Shown here one piece after another: positions 22,534 to 33,648 of a stretch of 64,000 bases of DNA. The notes below the pieces were generated by a model. The model had not been told where the DNA came from. It was given only the letters and a program-made list of their open reading frames with translations, and did no database searches. The position numbers were made by a program, and so were the translations under genes. This stretch comes from Isoetes taiwanensis. Lineage: Eukaryota > Streptophyta > Lycopodiopsida > Isoetales > Isoetaceae. Within the stretch, counting starts at the first letter, position 1, and every line of letters begins with the position of its first letter. The stretch lies in NCBI GenBank assembly GCA_021234155.1, contig JAJEKV010000050.1, positions 1,656,342 to 1,720,341 of the forward strand, read 5' to 3'.

Positions 22534-25500
22534 TCACTGAGTTTCTTTCACGGATTCGAGATCAAGACCAAGCTCTGCGGCAATTCTCTGAACATGAGCT
22601 TTTTTTATAGCAATGGTCTGTGATATGTCCATTTCAGAATATCCTGTCACTTTTGGCATGTCAACATCCATTGCTACAACAACATTTGTCACACGTTGTG
22701 ATATCTCCAAACCTGTGCTCTTGTCTGTATCCAGCAATTCATCCAGCAATGCTATTGAGAACTCAGTCTTTCTTACGTGACCGGGTTCTTGTAAATCACT
22801 ACCGGAGGCGCCTATGTATTCAAAATTTGGAGCTCTATCCAATAGACTCCCGGTTACTAGCGATAGGACACTATCAAGGCTGTTATTGAGTGCCTTGAGC
22901 TTTTCAAATTGTGGATCGAGTTCAGCTGATGCCTTCTCCATCTTCTCCAACAGCGTCCGGGTTTCCTGTGGCCTCTCTTCGAAGCCCTTCTGATCCAAAG
23001 CATCAAGGATCTCGTCCATCTTGCTGAGATATGTATTCTGAGTCATGTTGATGTCTGGCTTATCGGAACTTCCAGGCTGATCATCGATAGGCATTTCTTC
23101 TTCCTCTTCGACCACTGGCCTTGCCATCTTCTCTAAGGTCTCGAAGAAAGACCTAAGAAACCTGCAAACTTTGTCGTCGTACTCAAAGGAAACACTGTGT
23201 TTCCCTTGCATCAGAGCAATCCTAGAAGTTGTTCCAGCGGAGACGAAGTCCAAAACACAACCCTCGAGAGGCACCAGCTCCTTTACCATGTAATATATAT
23301 AAGAAGTCTTTCCCTGTGTTTTAAGGATGAAATCCCCTTCCATAGCTGGCCAGGAGAACTTGGGTTTACCTGTGAAGTACTCTTAAATATCTTTTCTTCA
23401 TTTTGGAGTCCACTTCTTCGTCACCTGTAATTGGAAATTTCGGAAGCAGAGTGCTTTTTGGTGCATTAGTCACCTGAGTTAAGCATAGTAGTTCAAGTTA
23501 GGCTGCATAGGCAAGGCATGGACCTCGCTTCTGTTGACTGTCACATGGCTCACATAAAACTGGGACTCCTTAATCATTTTCTTGCTCATCCACCCCTGTT
23601 CTTCGTAAGCCCCTAAGAAAATATAGAAACTCCCTTGGATCTGGCTTTGACTGTACAAACAATGCGGCAAATGGGCTGATCTCAGAAACATTATTATATG
23701 GTATACCTTCGCTGTCATCAACCCATCAATCTTGCTAAACAGATTAGAATATTTTTCTTACTTCCCAAAGCGTTTGGAAACTGCGCATATCAATGAAAAC
23801 CATCGTTGCATTTTTCGAGACTAATACAGAAACAAGAACACCGGATTTGGTGACATGTTGCATAGTGTTTCCCTTTTCCTTCATTTTCTTTGCTTCATCT
23901 GGCTTCATGATAGCCAGAATGGCCTCCAAGAATGCACTGGAAAGATTGCCTTGCACATGATCTTTGTTATAATTGGACTTGATGTAGTCGAAATCTGTGT
24001 TAGCTATATCAAGCAGACGTTGTTCATTGAGCTCTCGAAAATACGCTGCCAACTCATCAAAATATGCGTACTGCTTATCTGAGATATAGTTTGTATAAGA
24101 CATCACTTCATGGCACATCAGAATGTGGGTTATATGATCCAGTGCCCTCTGCCTGCAACCACATCGCTCGGCATATCCAGACTGCACTTTTAGAAACACC
24201 TTGCCCTCGAGGATCTTGTCCGTTAGCTATCCGTTAAAAAAATCTTTAGAGGGTCTGTGAGGTGGTTCCCCATGATCGTCGATGAGTTTACGCCTTGCCC
24301 ACTTGTTAACAACTTGCATAAACTTCTTCCATGTTTCCCCTTGCATGAAAAGAAATTGTTTTTCGTCTTTAAGCTCATTGACTTTTAAAGTCATTGTAGC
24401 CACTTCAACAAAATCCTGCAACCAAGAGCTCATCAGGATCGCAGACGCGATTAGCAAATTATAAGAAACCATACCTTCCAGGCTGAAGTCACTGTAGTGC
24501 CTGTTGGTCCTTGTGGAGGACAACCAAATGTGTTGTGATGATTTCTCAGTTGCTGAAGCTTTTCAACAAGTGGCTCTTTATGGATGGTGTCCGCAATTAT
24601 ATCGTTGCATTGGATTGATAGTTGAATGTACTCCTTGTTAGACAAGTTTCCATTTAGCACCCGACTTCTTCTCCTTGCATATACCTTAGCAAATTCCATG
24701 CGTTGCTCGACACTATCCATGTACGTACAGAGTATTTGTGCACCAAAAATGTTGTGATTACCAGAAATAATATAGAATTTATTGTTGACAAGTTCCTCCG
24801 GGCTAGACCAAGTGATTATCTTCCTATGAAACAAACATAGGCTTGAACAGATGAAATGGCAAAAACATTTGAAATTTAAAACACTTACTTTGTGACGGGC
24901 TCAAATGGAACGACATTAGCCGGAGTAAGAACCTCAGTTGGACACTTCTTGAAGCTCCTTATTAGCATCTGCACATGATCATTGAAGCGCACTCTGTGTG
25001 TCATATTTGCTAAAACCGTCACTCAGTCAAATATACTGACCTTCGTAAACCAATTCACTCCCATAGAATAAAACTTCTTAAATTTCTCTAACTTGGAGCA
25101 AGTTTTTTTTTCTTCTTCTAGTTAAAACTCAACTTTTTTGGCGTTCGAGAGGTAGAAGGCAATGTCAACACAGAGGAGGTAGCTGTTGGGAGACTGGAGG
25201 AGGTAGGAGTGGACGACGAGGAAGGCTGGCTTGCATCTTTTGTGTTGAGATTTCGAAGATTAATTCTGAAAGTGGTGATCTTTCGGTGAGTTGGTCCTTC
25301 CTTGGCACTAGTATCGCCAGTAGATGGAGGCATTAGAAGTTTTTGACCTTAGGGATCTACAATGGTGGAACCAATTTGGTTTACTGAGGCTACGGGCTCA
25401 GATGAGAGTAAAGGTTCTTTCGGCGCAGAAGGCTCACCAATAGCGGCTAGTGTTTCACGACATTCTTCTTCTTGGCTACATCAAGTAACCAATTCATGTC

Positions 25501-26418
25501 CATCTGGGATGGTAGCTTGTTGTCCTTTGTCACCTTTAAGGCATAAGATGGAGGCTTCTTGTCTGCTGATAATCCCTTCCTGCCAACGAGAATGTCTCTA
25601 TTGCTCTTGATACCAGAAAAGGTTCAACGAGTCATATGATGGCAGGGTCCATCAATACCCCTTCAACACTAGTAGGCACCCCTTTTCCACTAGCCGGCTT
25701 ATTTACTTTGCTTGCAGTCATTATAGATGGATCATAGTTCTGCCACTGCAGTTGTTGTATGTCCTCTACGCTGCATATAATGGCGTTCTGGACGTTATTT
25801 TTCGTTCCTTTTCACATGGTCACGATTATGCCCAACTGCTCATAATCTTCTGGATTCTTTCCTGTCCTGAAAAAAAGACAAAGATCCTTCTGTCGGTCCC
25901 CTATACATGTGGCTTAGCTTGGGCGATCTCCATGCACGATCTACGACTTCTGTATAGAGTTATTATCCACATGGGTTCAGCGTTCGGCCCATGAAACAGT
26001 TCAAGTGCTGCAGATAGAAAAAAGATCAGGTTAAGAACATCGTCACCACGATCCCTCATAGCACTAATGAAAACACTAACTCTATGGGAGTTAGCTAGCA
26101 AAAATTGCGACCGCGATCATTGAAAGCACTAATGCACAAAAGATCTTTTTGTGGACTAAGCTAACAAAGATGGCGGCCGCGATCTGAAAGAGGATGATAC
26201 TTAAAAGTTCTAATACTCTTGGGGATCGATAGAATCATGACTGCGGTTTAGTTATGCTAACTACACCTAAAAATACACAAAGACAACTCAACCAGATCGC
26301 GGTCGCGATCTTGATGAGCTAATTTGGTGCTTTGTAAAAGGTCCCTAGAGTTATGACGATAGCACAGGTTGAAAAAATCGCAGAAATTACCTTCTTTCAG
26401 GGTGGCTGAGCGAGACAT
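22534..26418 (-). pseudogene. ParB-like plus DNA methyltransferase-like fusion gene, multi-exon, with disabling mutations
   Basis: The minus-strand start ATG at 26418 lies about 94 bases below a TATA box. Exon 26418-26391 joins in phase to 26007-25907, giving 43 residues beginning MSRSATLKEALELF. The next region (25880-25118) is open only piecewise: it is hydrophilic and Ser/Pro-rich with three or more stops. Exon-like blocks at 25091-25037 and 25009-24889 (LIRSFKKCPTEVLTPANVVPF) join 24823-24475 (SPEELVNNKFYIISGNHNI), together resembling a ParB/sulfiredoxin fold with its GNHR-like box. From 24415 a long block runs almost uninterrupted to 22534, with one in-frame TAG (24227-24229) and frameshifts near 23748, 23485 and 23371. 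It contains a helical middle, a possible degenerate motif IV (MVFIDMRSF in place of D/S-PPY) and, in the final block, VLDFVSAGTTSRIAL, which resembles AdoMet motif I. The order IV then I fits beta-class N4-cytosine/N6-adenine methyltransferases. An acidic linker and a coiled C-terminus follow. Function is unproven; the degenerate motif IV argues against catalysis in this copy. Confidence 0.6.
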
Positions 26419-26511
26419 ACTGGCGCTAGAAAATCCGGCAAGGCGCTGCGATTCTGGAAGGCGCTTGGATAGAGGCGATCGCGAAAGTGAAGAAATGATG
26501 ATGGCCGCTCC

Positions 26512-26578
26512 TTATATAGTTCTTTCCCATTAATGGCACGTCATAATGAAGGGCATTAATTCCCCGTCATTATGACGT
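26512..26578 (-). promoter_or_regulatory. Promoter of the ParB/methyltransferase-like gene: TATA box and inverted TGACGT pair
   Basis: TATATAA on the minus strand (26518-26512) lies about 94 bases upstream of the ATG at 26418, compatible with a 5' UTR of about 65 bases. Just upstream, ACGTCATAATGA (26538-26549) and its exact reverse complement (26567-26578) form a 12-bp inverted repeat of TGACGT-core sites, the type bound by plant TGA/bZIP factors. Binding is inferred. Confidence 0.6.
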
Positions 26579-26768
26579 ACGCCTCATTAATTCTGACGGG
26601 GCCATCATGAAGTGCAATAAATTGCGACGACGGGCTGGGAATATTCTAGAATTTCTTGTTGAATTGCGACACTCATTACGAATAGCAGCGTCATTTTCTA
26701 AATTTGGTACGTTTATAGTGACATTTAGCTGCCTAACTATCGTGGGAAAGGTTAATAAGAACCCACGG

Positions 26769-28174
26769 TGTGATGTTCCCTACTAAATATACGACGCCCG
26801 GTCGTACATCTCATAGGAAATCCCCCATCCAGCCCTCTGGTCGCATCGGCCCTCCATCTATTCCGCACCCAAGATATCCTCACTGCAGGAAGGGGATACA
26901 GAGGTGCCTTGACTCCCTTCCCCTATGTGCTCCTATACAGGAAAACATAACATAATGTCAACACTAACAACAACAATACATCTACATCCATAGATCCAAC
27001 AAAGATAGCAACATGCCATAAAACATGAGAGCTCTTACCTAGGCTTAGACTCGTAAGGAAGTAGACTGACGGCTGGGCCACAAGATAGAGCAGACCGAGG
27101 TATAACAATGGTGAGGCTGGCTATAGACAATGGCTAGGGTTGACCACTATATCTGCCCCCCTGTGCATACTTTGCAGATTGGCTAGATCGGGCTCTGGTG
27201 TAGCTATAAGCTGCCAGATACGTGGCCTCATGGTATCACCCATTGAGACTACTCCGAGTTGCATCTCCCGATCCGACCCCGCCCACACGAAGTGACCGAC
27301 TATAAGCCTAGCCCACTATGGGTCCCCAGTAGCTGCGCTCAGCAGGGACCCTCAACCACTTTGCCACTAGCCTCGTTGTTTAGTGCTAAGTCATTCCATA
27401 GCCCCCGTAGACAGGTTGGTTCCTATGCACAGGCCGCATAATAATAGGAACTAAGGGTCTAAACTAGAAGCACCCCTCTTCCCGATACACAAGAGGTGCA
27501 AACATAAGATCAACCAACGTTGTACATCAACATAATATGATCAATAATGAAGATACATGTAATCCTAATCACATCCATCTAACTTACAGTTAGGGTTCAT
27601 TGATTAGGGTTCCAAACCTCGACTGAGGGTTCTAGGAAGGCTCTACTAACAAGATATGATATTAGCTCATCTGGAATCCTAGGTTCCAGATGATCTACCT
27701 ATGAAGCTATTATGAATACCTGCTCCACATGAACTTCTTCCAACTCCTGGGGTCTCCATGACTTTGATGATGAGTCAAGTGGTTCCTCCTCCTTCTGATG
27801 AGCGTATTGCCTTGAGGCTGTCGATCTGAGCTATGTCGCAACGAACAGTGTTCGAAACGGAGTTCTGAGCGAAGAACAAGTCACAAGGTAGGTGGAGCCA
27901 AAGTGGCCTAGGTTTAGGGTTAGGGTACTTATAGGTTAGGGTTCCCTGTTAGTGCCACGTGGCTCCAATGGAGTGCTTCCATGTGGCGGGTTCACAATAG
28001 GTTGAGGCCATGTGGAAATGGCCTTAAGCCTAAGGTTAGCTAAGTTATGTAAATAACTTGGTCATGCTTCCTTCTCCACTTACTATGGTGTACAAGGCTA
28101 TAATGATAGGCTTGTATGGTGACGAGGCCTAGAAATATACGTATTTATGGCATACATTTTTGGGGAACGTCACA
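26769..28174 (-). repeat. gypsy-1 3' LTR (minus orientation)
   Basis: Read on the minus strand it starts TGTGACGTTCCCC at 28174, right after the polypurine tract AAGGGGGGAGAA (28186-28175), and ends ...GGGAACATCACA at 26769; about 1406 bp. The first part is repeated at 32125-32759. Confidence 0.85.
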
Positions 28175-28187
28175 TTCTCCCCCCCTT

Positions 28188-29050
28188 AGGATAATGTTGT
28201 CCTCAGCATCATGCTAAGGTGATGAACCTGAACTAACCCTGCAAGATTACACACATGAATATAAAGACTTAACTTTATTGAAATGATCATCTTGTTATTA
28301 GCTACTTAATACGTATATATAGGCTATATTTGTACCTATACAAGATTATATAGCCTTCACAAGTGTTACTTATCACAATATATCCATAACATTATCACAA
28401 TAGTTATTAGGAATTCATAGTTAAGTCTACGAAAAATGACTCATGTCTTCTTGTAATGTGCTCCATCATCCATGCCCCCCTTCACTGGCTTGCACACATA
28501 GCATATTACGTTAGTTTAGTTAATAAGTTTATGGTTTTAGAGGACCACCCCCCTTACTACCTCCTTGAGCCGAACTACTAGCTCAAGGTTACCTCTACTA
28601 CCTTCCACTCGATCATGGCCCATTAGGATTTGAGCATAAGGACTATTTAAGATGATCCTATCATTGCCCATGATTGTGTGCTATCTTGTACAAGATCCCC
28701 TTGATCGAGTACACCTGCAGTGCCTCATGCCCCTGGGGGTTTAAGCTAGGGAATGTCTCACGATCCCATCATCGTGCATGATCATACATACCTCGCCATG
28801 GCCCCGCTATGGTCATGTGCACGTGCCTTGCATCGTGGCATAGAGATCATCTGAGAGATGGTCTCATCATTGCCCACTATGCTGCGCTCCTCTCACATGA
28901 CCCTTCTGGTCATGCACACTTTTGGTGTGTGCTGGCCTAGAGAACGCCCTTGGGAGGGATCTCATCATCGCCTACACTCCAAGATCTAAGCGTATGTATC
29001 CCAAGTGCTTTAGGATGCATACGCTTTCCTGCACTTACACTAAGATGTAA
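28188..29050 (-). other. gypsy-1 non-coding stretch between pol end and polypurine tract
   Basis: No ORF. It contains local repeats of ATGATC and CATGGCC-type words (about 28670-28990). Long 3' untranslated spacers are common in plant gypsy elements. Confidence 0.5.
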
Positions 29051-29059
29051 CAAAACTTA

Positions 29060-30078
29060 GCTACGCATCTGACAGGTTGGCGTCGACCAATTCGGAGATG
29101 ACTTGGCTGTCGAATTGCTTCATGAAGTCCGGGTATTGCTTCTCTAAATCTTGCTTCAATACCCAAGTTGCATCTACGGGCAAGTGCTTCCACTTGACCA
29201 AATATTGAAGGAATTGGGACCTTCTTGTCTTTTAAAAGCCTTATCGAGAATTAACTTAGGAACTATCTCAATTTGCTCCTCCGTCATGTCCAACAATTGG
29301 AGTCTCCAAGACCTCCTCTGGGTTTAGAGTGTGCCTTTTTAATAGGCTTACGTGGAAGACTTTGTGGACTTTGAGATGGGTTGGCAAATCGAGCTTATAG
29401 GCTTGATTCCCTACTCTCTCTAGGATCTTGAAAGGTCCCACCCATCTTGGAGCAAGCTTCTTTCAATTCCCAATTCGAAGCTCTGCTTGCTTAACCTCAA
29501 TCTTAAGCCAAACATTATCTCCAACTTGGAACTTCCTTGCAGTTCTATGCTTGTCGGCTATGCTCTTTTGCCGACTTCTTGTTGCCAGAAGATAGCCTCT
29601 AACCTCTTCCACTAACTGCTGCATATCAGTCGACATTTGTTGAGAAACTTCAACTTTAGACACTGGATTATGCGAAGTATCTGGTGTCAAGCATTGATAA
29701 CCATAGTTAAGCATAAAGGGGGACATTTGTGAAGATTCCTGCTTGATACTATTATATGCAAACTCTACCAAGTAGATATAGTCACCCTATTTGGATTGCT
29801 TGTTCCACACATAGCTTCTCAACATGTCTTCTAGAATTCGGTTGGTGCGCTCCGTTTCACAGTCAGTTTGGATATGATAAGTCGTGCTCATAGCCAACTT
29901 GATCTGGATTGTGTTGAAGAAGTCCTTCCAAAAGGCACTTATAAACTTGGAATCCCTATCGAATATAATTTCCCTTGGCATCCCATGTAAATTAAATATT
30001 TCTTTTGCAAAGAGTAAGGCGGTGTCTAACGCTGTATCCGTGAATTTGTCGATCACTACCATTAAGGCATCATGGCCC
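29060..30078 (-). pseudogene. gypsy-1 integrase and chromodomain
   Basis: Minus-strand frames 30062-29787 (VVIDKFTDTALDTALLFAKEIF, IIFDRDSKFIS, TTYHIQTDCETERTNRILEDML) and 29771-29463 (VEFAYNSIKQESSQMSPFMLNYGYQ, DKHRTARKFQVGDNVWL) make the integrase core and C-terminal domain. Past a stop and frame change, KILERVGNQAYKL and KVFHVS lead to a chromodomain (LQYLVKWKHLPVDATWV, about 29220-29110) that targets such elements to heterochromatin. Integration is cut at about 30078 (GHDALMV end) by the copia fragment. Confidence 0.8.
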
Positions 30079-30079
30079 C

Positions 30080-30822
30080 TTAATAGTCAAAAACCTTATT
30101 TCTGTTACACAACTGGTAGATCTTGGATATCAAGTGATCTTTGAAAAGTTATTTTGTAAAGTTATGATGCATAATAAAATCAAGTTTCTTGGGAAACGTA
30201 TTGGTAAGCTTTTTGGCTTTTATAATGATATGGCTGAGTCAATCAATACAGTAATGATACCTACACTGCAATTGTGGCATGAGAGATTGGGGCACACTCA
30301 TGCAAGCAATATAAATTACATGATTAAAAAAGGGATGATTATAGGAGAAGGAAGTAAAGAAGAACATCTTAAATGTGAAGATTGCTTACTGGGGAAAAAC
30401 AGCAGGCTGCCATTTCCAAAGCATGCAAAGAGAGCAAGAGAAATTCTGGAAATTATTCATAGTGATTTATGTGGGCCCTTAAATGTAAGGAGCATACATG
30501 GGAAAAGGTATTTCATCACATTTACAGATGATTTGACCAGAAAAACCAAATGCTACACCCTAAGGAGCAAAGATCAAGCTTTTGAAGCATTCAAGATATT
30601 CCAAGCTGAAGCAGAAAGGCAAACTGGTAAGAAAATTAAATGTTTAAGAACTGACAGGGGAGATGAATTTGTTTCTTACAGGTTCAACAAATATTGTCAA
30701 AATCTTGGGATAAAAAGGCAACTCACTTGTTCACATACACCCCAACAAAATAGAGCAGCAGAAAGGAAGAATAGGTCACTGCTTAATGCAGTAAGGTCTA
30801 TGCTCAAGTTGCTCTTGTGATA
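30080..30822 (+). pseudogene. copia-3a: GAG-pre-integrase and integrase core fragment inside gypsy-1
   Basis: The frame encodes GKRIGKLFGFYNDM, LWHERLGHTHASNINYMI, CEDCLLGKNSRLPF, IHSDLCGPLNVRSIHGKRYF, CLRTDRGDEFVS and PQQNRAAERKNRSLLNAVRSMLK, then stops at 30820. The catalytic D...D...E context is present. The sequence breaks exactly where the copia at 38337 on the opposite strand begins. Confidence 0.85.
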
Positions 30823-31344
30823 TTAGAAACGGGATTTCAGATTGAAGTTCCTATTCTTCCTTGCTTTTCCCTTGACGATTTCATAGAGGGTGCGATAGAT
30901 GCACATGCATCTCTTCGCCATTGCCATATTGAGACGGCCTTTGGAATCCTTGGCTGAGCATATGAAATTCCTTCGCACATCCAAGCTCTGGTCATAGCAG
31001 CATTCACATGTACAATTGTCTTCATGTTCCCATCCATTCGCTGCTCCAAAGACTTTTGTCCAATCAGAATTGGTCTTCAGATCCATTCTCTTCCATTTTA
31101 GCCTCCTGATCAGCACAAATATTGTACCTACAATAACTGAATTATGCATTAACTTCTTGAATCTAGTGAATATCATATAGAACATGTTTAATGATGCCAT
31201 CTAGATAAATAATCTCATAATCAAAGAAGATAAATTGATTTCTGCCCTTCCAAATCCTCCAAAAAAGGATGTAAGATTCTCTAGACTATTATTGGCAGAT
31301 TCATAGCGTGTGTTCAGAATAGAAGATGCTGGCACTCTGTCTCC
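30823..31344 (-). other. Unidentified sequence with a 125-codon minus-strand frame
   Basis: The frame 31200-30823 encodes a Cys- and basic-rich peptide (CTCECCYDQSLDVRRNF, KARKNRNFNLKSRF) that I do not recognise. It could be a host exon or an unknown part of an element. The remainder (31201-31344) has no visible feature. Confidence 0.3.
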
Positions 31345-32120
31345 ATGACAGAATGCTGTAAGCTAAGAAAGAATGGGGGTCTGGAAATTATTAATATTGA
31401 AAAGCAAGGAACAACCTTGGCTGCCAAGTATCTCTATAAGGCTTGCCGTAACCACATTAAGCATCTAGTTTCTGTCCTTATTAGGCATTATATTGGCAGA
31501 TGCCACCCTTTTGGTTGGAGATCTCTGAAGATGGATTTGCCTCATTTCATTTACTTTCCTTTCTCTGTTCCTACTAACACTCCAAGTATCATTAAAAAGT
31601 GGATTGGAGCATGAAGCAAGGTGAAAGCCATGTATACTTGGAAGGAGGACCTTTCTAGAACTCAAACCATTTTCTGGAACCCAGCCTTGATTTTAAACAA
31701 CCTTGAGATGTGTTTAGCCTGCCACTTCCTTGATCAGACTAAGTTATGGAAAAGCAAAGGGATCAATCTGATTGATGATCTTTTTGATGATAACGCTATT
31801 ATTTCCTTTAATAATACGGTGCTTGCAGATGAGGGCACTCATACTACTTATCTTTATGAAGCCATTCTCAAAGGGATCAAACCATCATTATTCACCAGAA
31901 GTGGAATATTCAGGCAGTCGGATGCTCTAAGGATCTGGAGTTCCATGTGACATCTTCCAGTGAAGATGAAGACCATCTCTTTAGGAAGTGCCTTTGGGCA
32001 GAGTGGATTTTGGAGCTGGCCTCTAACATTTTGGGGATAGATCTTATTAATTTAAGAATGGAAGATTTCTTCCTACCTCCGAATCCAACTGATATAATAG
32101 CTACTAGGTCTTTAACCCCC
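31345..32120 (+). pseudogene. L1-type LINE ORF2 C-terminal fragment
   Basis: Frames carry GGLEIINIEKQGTTLAAKYLYKA, NLEMCLACHFLDQTKLWK and a zinc-motif remnant (EDEDHLFRKCLWAEWILE), the standard post-RT and zf-RVT region of plant L1 elements. Both ends are truncated: the right end joins the gypsy-1 LTR at about 32125. Stops occur near 31612 and 31950. Confidence 0.7.
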
Positions 32121-32124
32121 TTCC

Positions 32125-32759
32125 CAATAATGAAGATACATCTAATCCTAATCACATGCATCTAACTTACAGCCAGGGTTCATTGATTAGGGTTCCAAAC
32201 CTAGACTGAGAGTTCTAAGAAGGCTCTACTAACAAGATAAGATCCTAGCTCATCTGGAATCCTAGGTTCCAAATGATCTACCTATGAAGCTACTATGAAT
32301 ACCTGCTCCAAACGAACATCCTCCAACTCCTGGGGTCTCCATGACTTGATGATGAGTCGAGTGGTTCCTCCTCCTTCTGATGAGTGTATTGCCTTGGCGC
32401 TGTCGATCTGAGCTATGCCACAATGAACGGTGTTCGAAATGGAGTTCTGAGCGAAGAACATGTCACAAGGTAGGTGGAGCCAAAAGTGGCCTAGGTTTAG
32501 GGTTAGGGTACTTATAGGTTAGGGTTCCCTGTCACTGCCACGTGGCTCCAATGGGGTTCTTCCACGTGGCGGGTGCCCAATAGGTTGAGGCCATGTGGAA
32601 ATGGCCTTAATCCTAAGGTTGGCTAAGTTATGTAAATAACTTGGCCATGCTCCCTTCTCCACTTACTATGGTGTACAAGGCTATAATGATAGGCTTGTAC
32701 GGTGACGAGGCCTAGAAATATACGTATTTATGGCGTATATATTCTTGGGGAACGTCACA
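32125..32759 (-). repeat. gypsy-1 5' LTR, truncated
   Basis: It matches 27540-28174 closely in the same orientation and ends GGGGAACGTCACA at 32759, followed by the target duplication CACGG. The rest of this LTR is missing. Confidence 0.85.
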
Positions 32760-32764
32760 CACGG

Positions 32765-33640
32765 CAAGTCAGGATAAATGAGATAGGGACCATTTAGTTA
32801 TGACCCATTGGTGCCACGCCGCAAGGACAATAATTTGAAATTTGAAAAAGTTATACCCGCTCGAAGGCCCCAACATTCTCTCATTCAGAATAAAATTTGG
32901 GGAGGGAATTCTGGAGGCACTCAGTAGAAAGAAGAAGCCGCTCACTATAATTCGAAGGTTGAGCAACAGGGTGTCAATTTGGATGCTTTGAAGGCCAAAG
33001 ACAAGCAAGAATTGTTGTTTAATCTGGATTTTCCCTGAATTCCTTTGATTTTAATTACCTTCCTTGAAATGCAACAGCCATAGAGCCCAAATAATGCACA
33101 CTAGCATGGGAATTGCTCTGTCCTTCTAATGGCACCAGTTACATTAATAGGAGACAACATGGTCAGGATATTCATTAATAGGAGGCAACATGGTCTCTTT
33201 AATAGTAAGGATATTACTCCTCAAGAGATGTGCAAGAGATATGGTCAAATTATTATCCATCAGGTCCTTCCCCTTAGCAGTGTTCTTTTCCATTTCTTGG
33301 CCACTAGGACTTAAAGGTCTTTTGGGTTGGTTTGTCAGCTCAACTCCCTGGCCTTTTGGAGTTACAAGTATATGGAATTGATTATTAGCTTGGCCACATG
33401 GGTTTAGAGGGACCATGAATTGAAGATCCACTTCTTAGCCATGTGGGCTTACAAGAACTTTGAATTGATTTACTAGTTTTGCATCCCCAGCTTTCCTTCG
33501 CCATTCCTTTTTTTTTTTTTCCTTTTGTCTACTGATTATGGCTTGTTCAGCCTCCAACAACTTCAGAAGCTTTGGGCTGTTTCGAGAATGCGTCTTCATG
33601 TGGGTTTATCATTCTCGTTTTTTGCTCCTCCAACTTGTCA
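32765..33640. other. No gene seen
   Basis: AT-rich sequence with a short tandem duplication (ATTAATAGGAGACAACATGG / ATTAATAGGAGGCAACATGG at about 33144-33195) and two diverged copies of a CCACATGGG..ACCATGAATTGAAGATCCACTT-like word. With gypsy-1 removed, this is the upstream flank of the methyltransferase-like gene. Confidence 0.5.
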
Positions 33641-33648
33641 AGGCGTCG

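Larger units (their letters stand above)
26769..32759 (-). mobile_element. gypsy-1: chromodomain-type Ty3/gypsy element, internally rearranged
   Basis: It is bounded by CACGG target duplications (26764-26768 and 32760-32764). The full 3' LTR is 26769-28174; the LTR at the other end (32125-32759) retains only its first half. Between them are the integrase and chromodomain (minus), then foreign material: a copia fragment (30080-30822), an unidentified stretch (30823-31344) and an L1 LINE fragment (31345-32120). Gag, protease and RT are missing. Confidence 0.8.

Noticed and set aside
23731-23761. 31-base intron in the methyltransferase-like gene
   Set aside because: Too short for a plant intron; a one-base frame change near 23748 keeps a continuous protein.
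22534-26418. Bacterial or phage contamination as the source of the ParB/methyltransferase-like gene
   Set aside because: It has GT-AG introns with phase-consistent joins, a TATA box, and plant retroelements on both sides.
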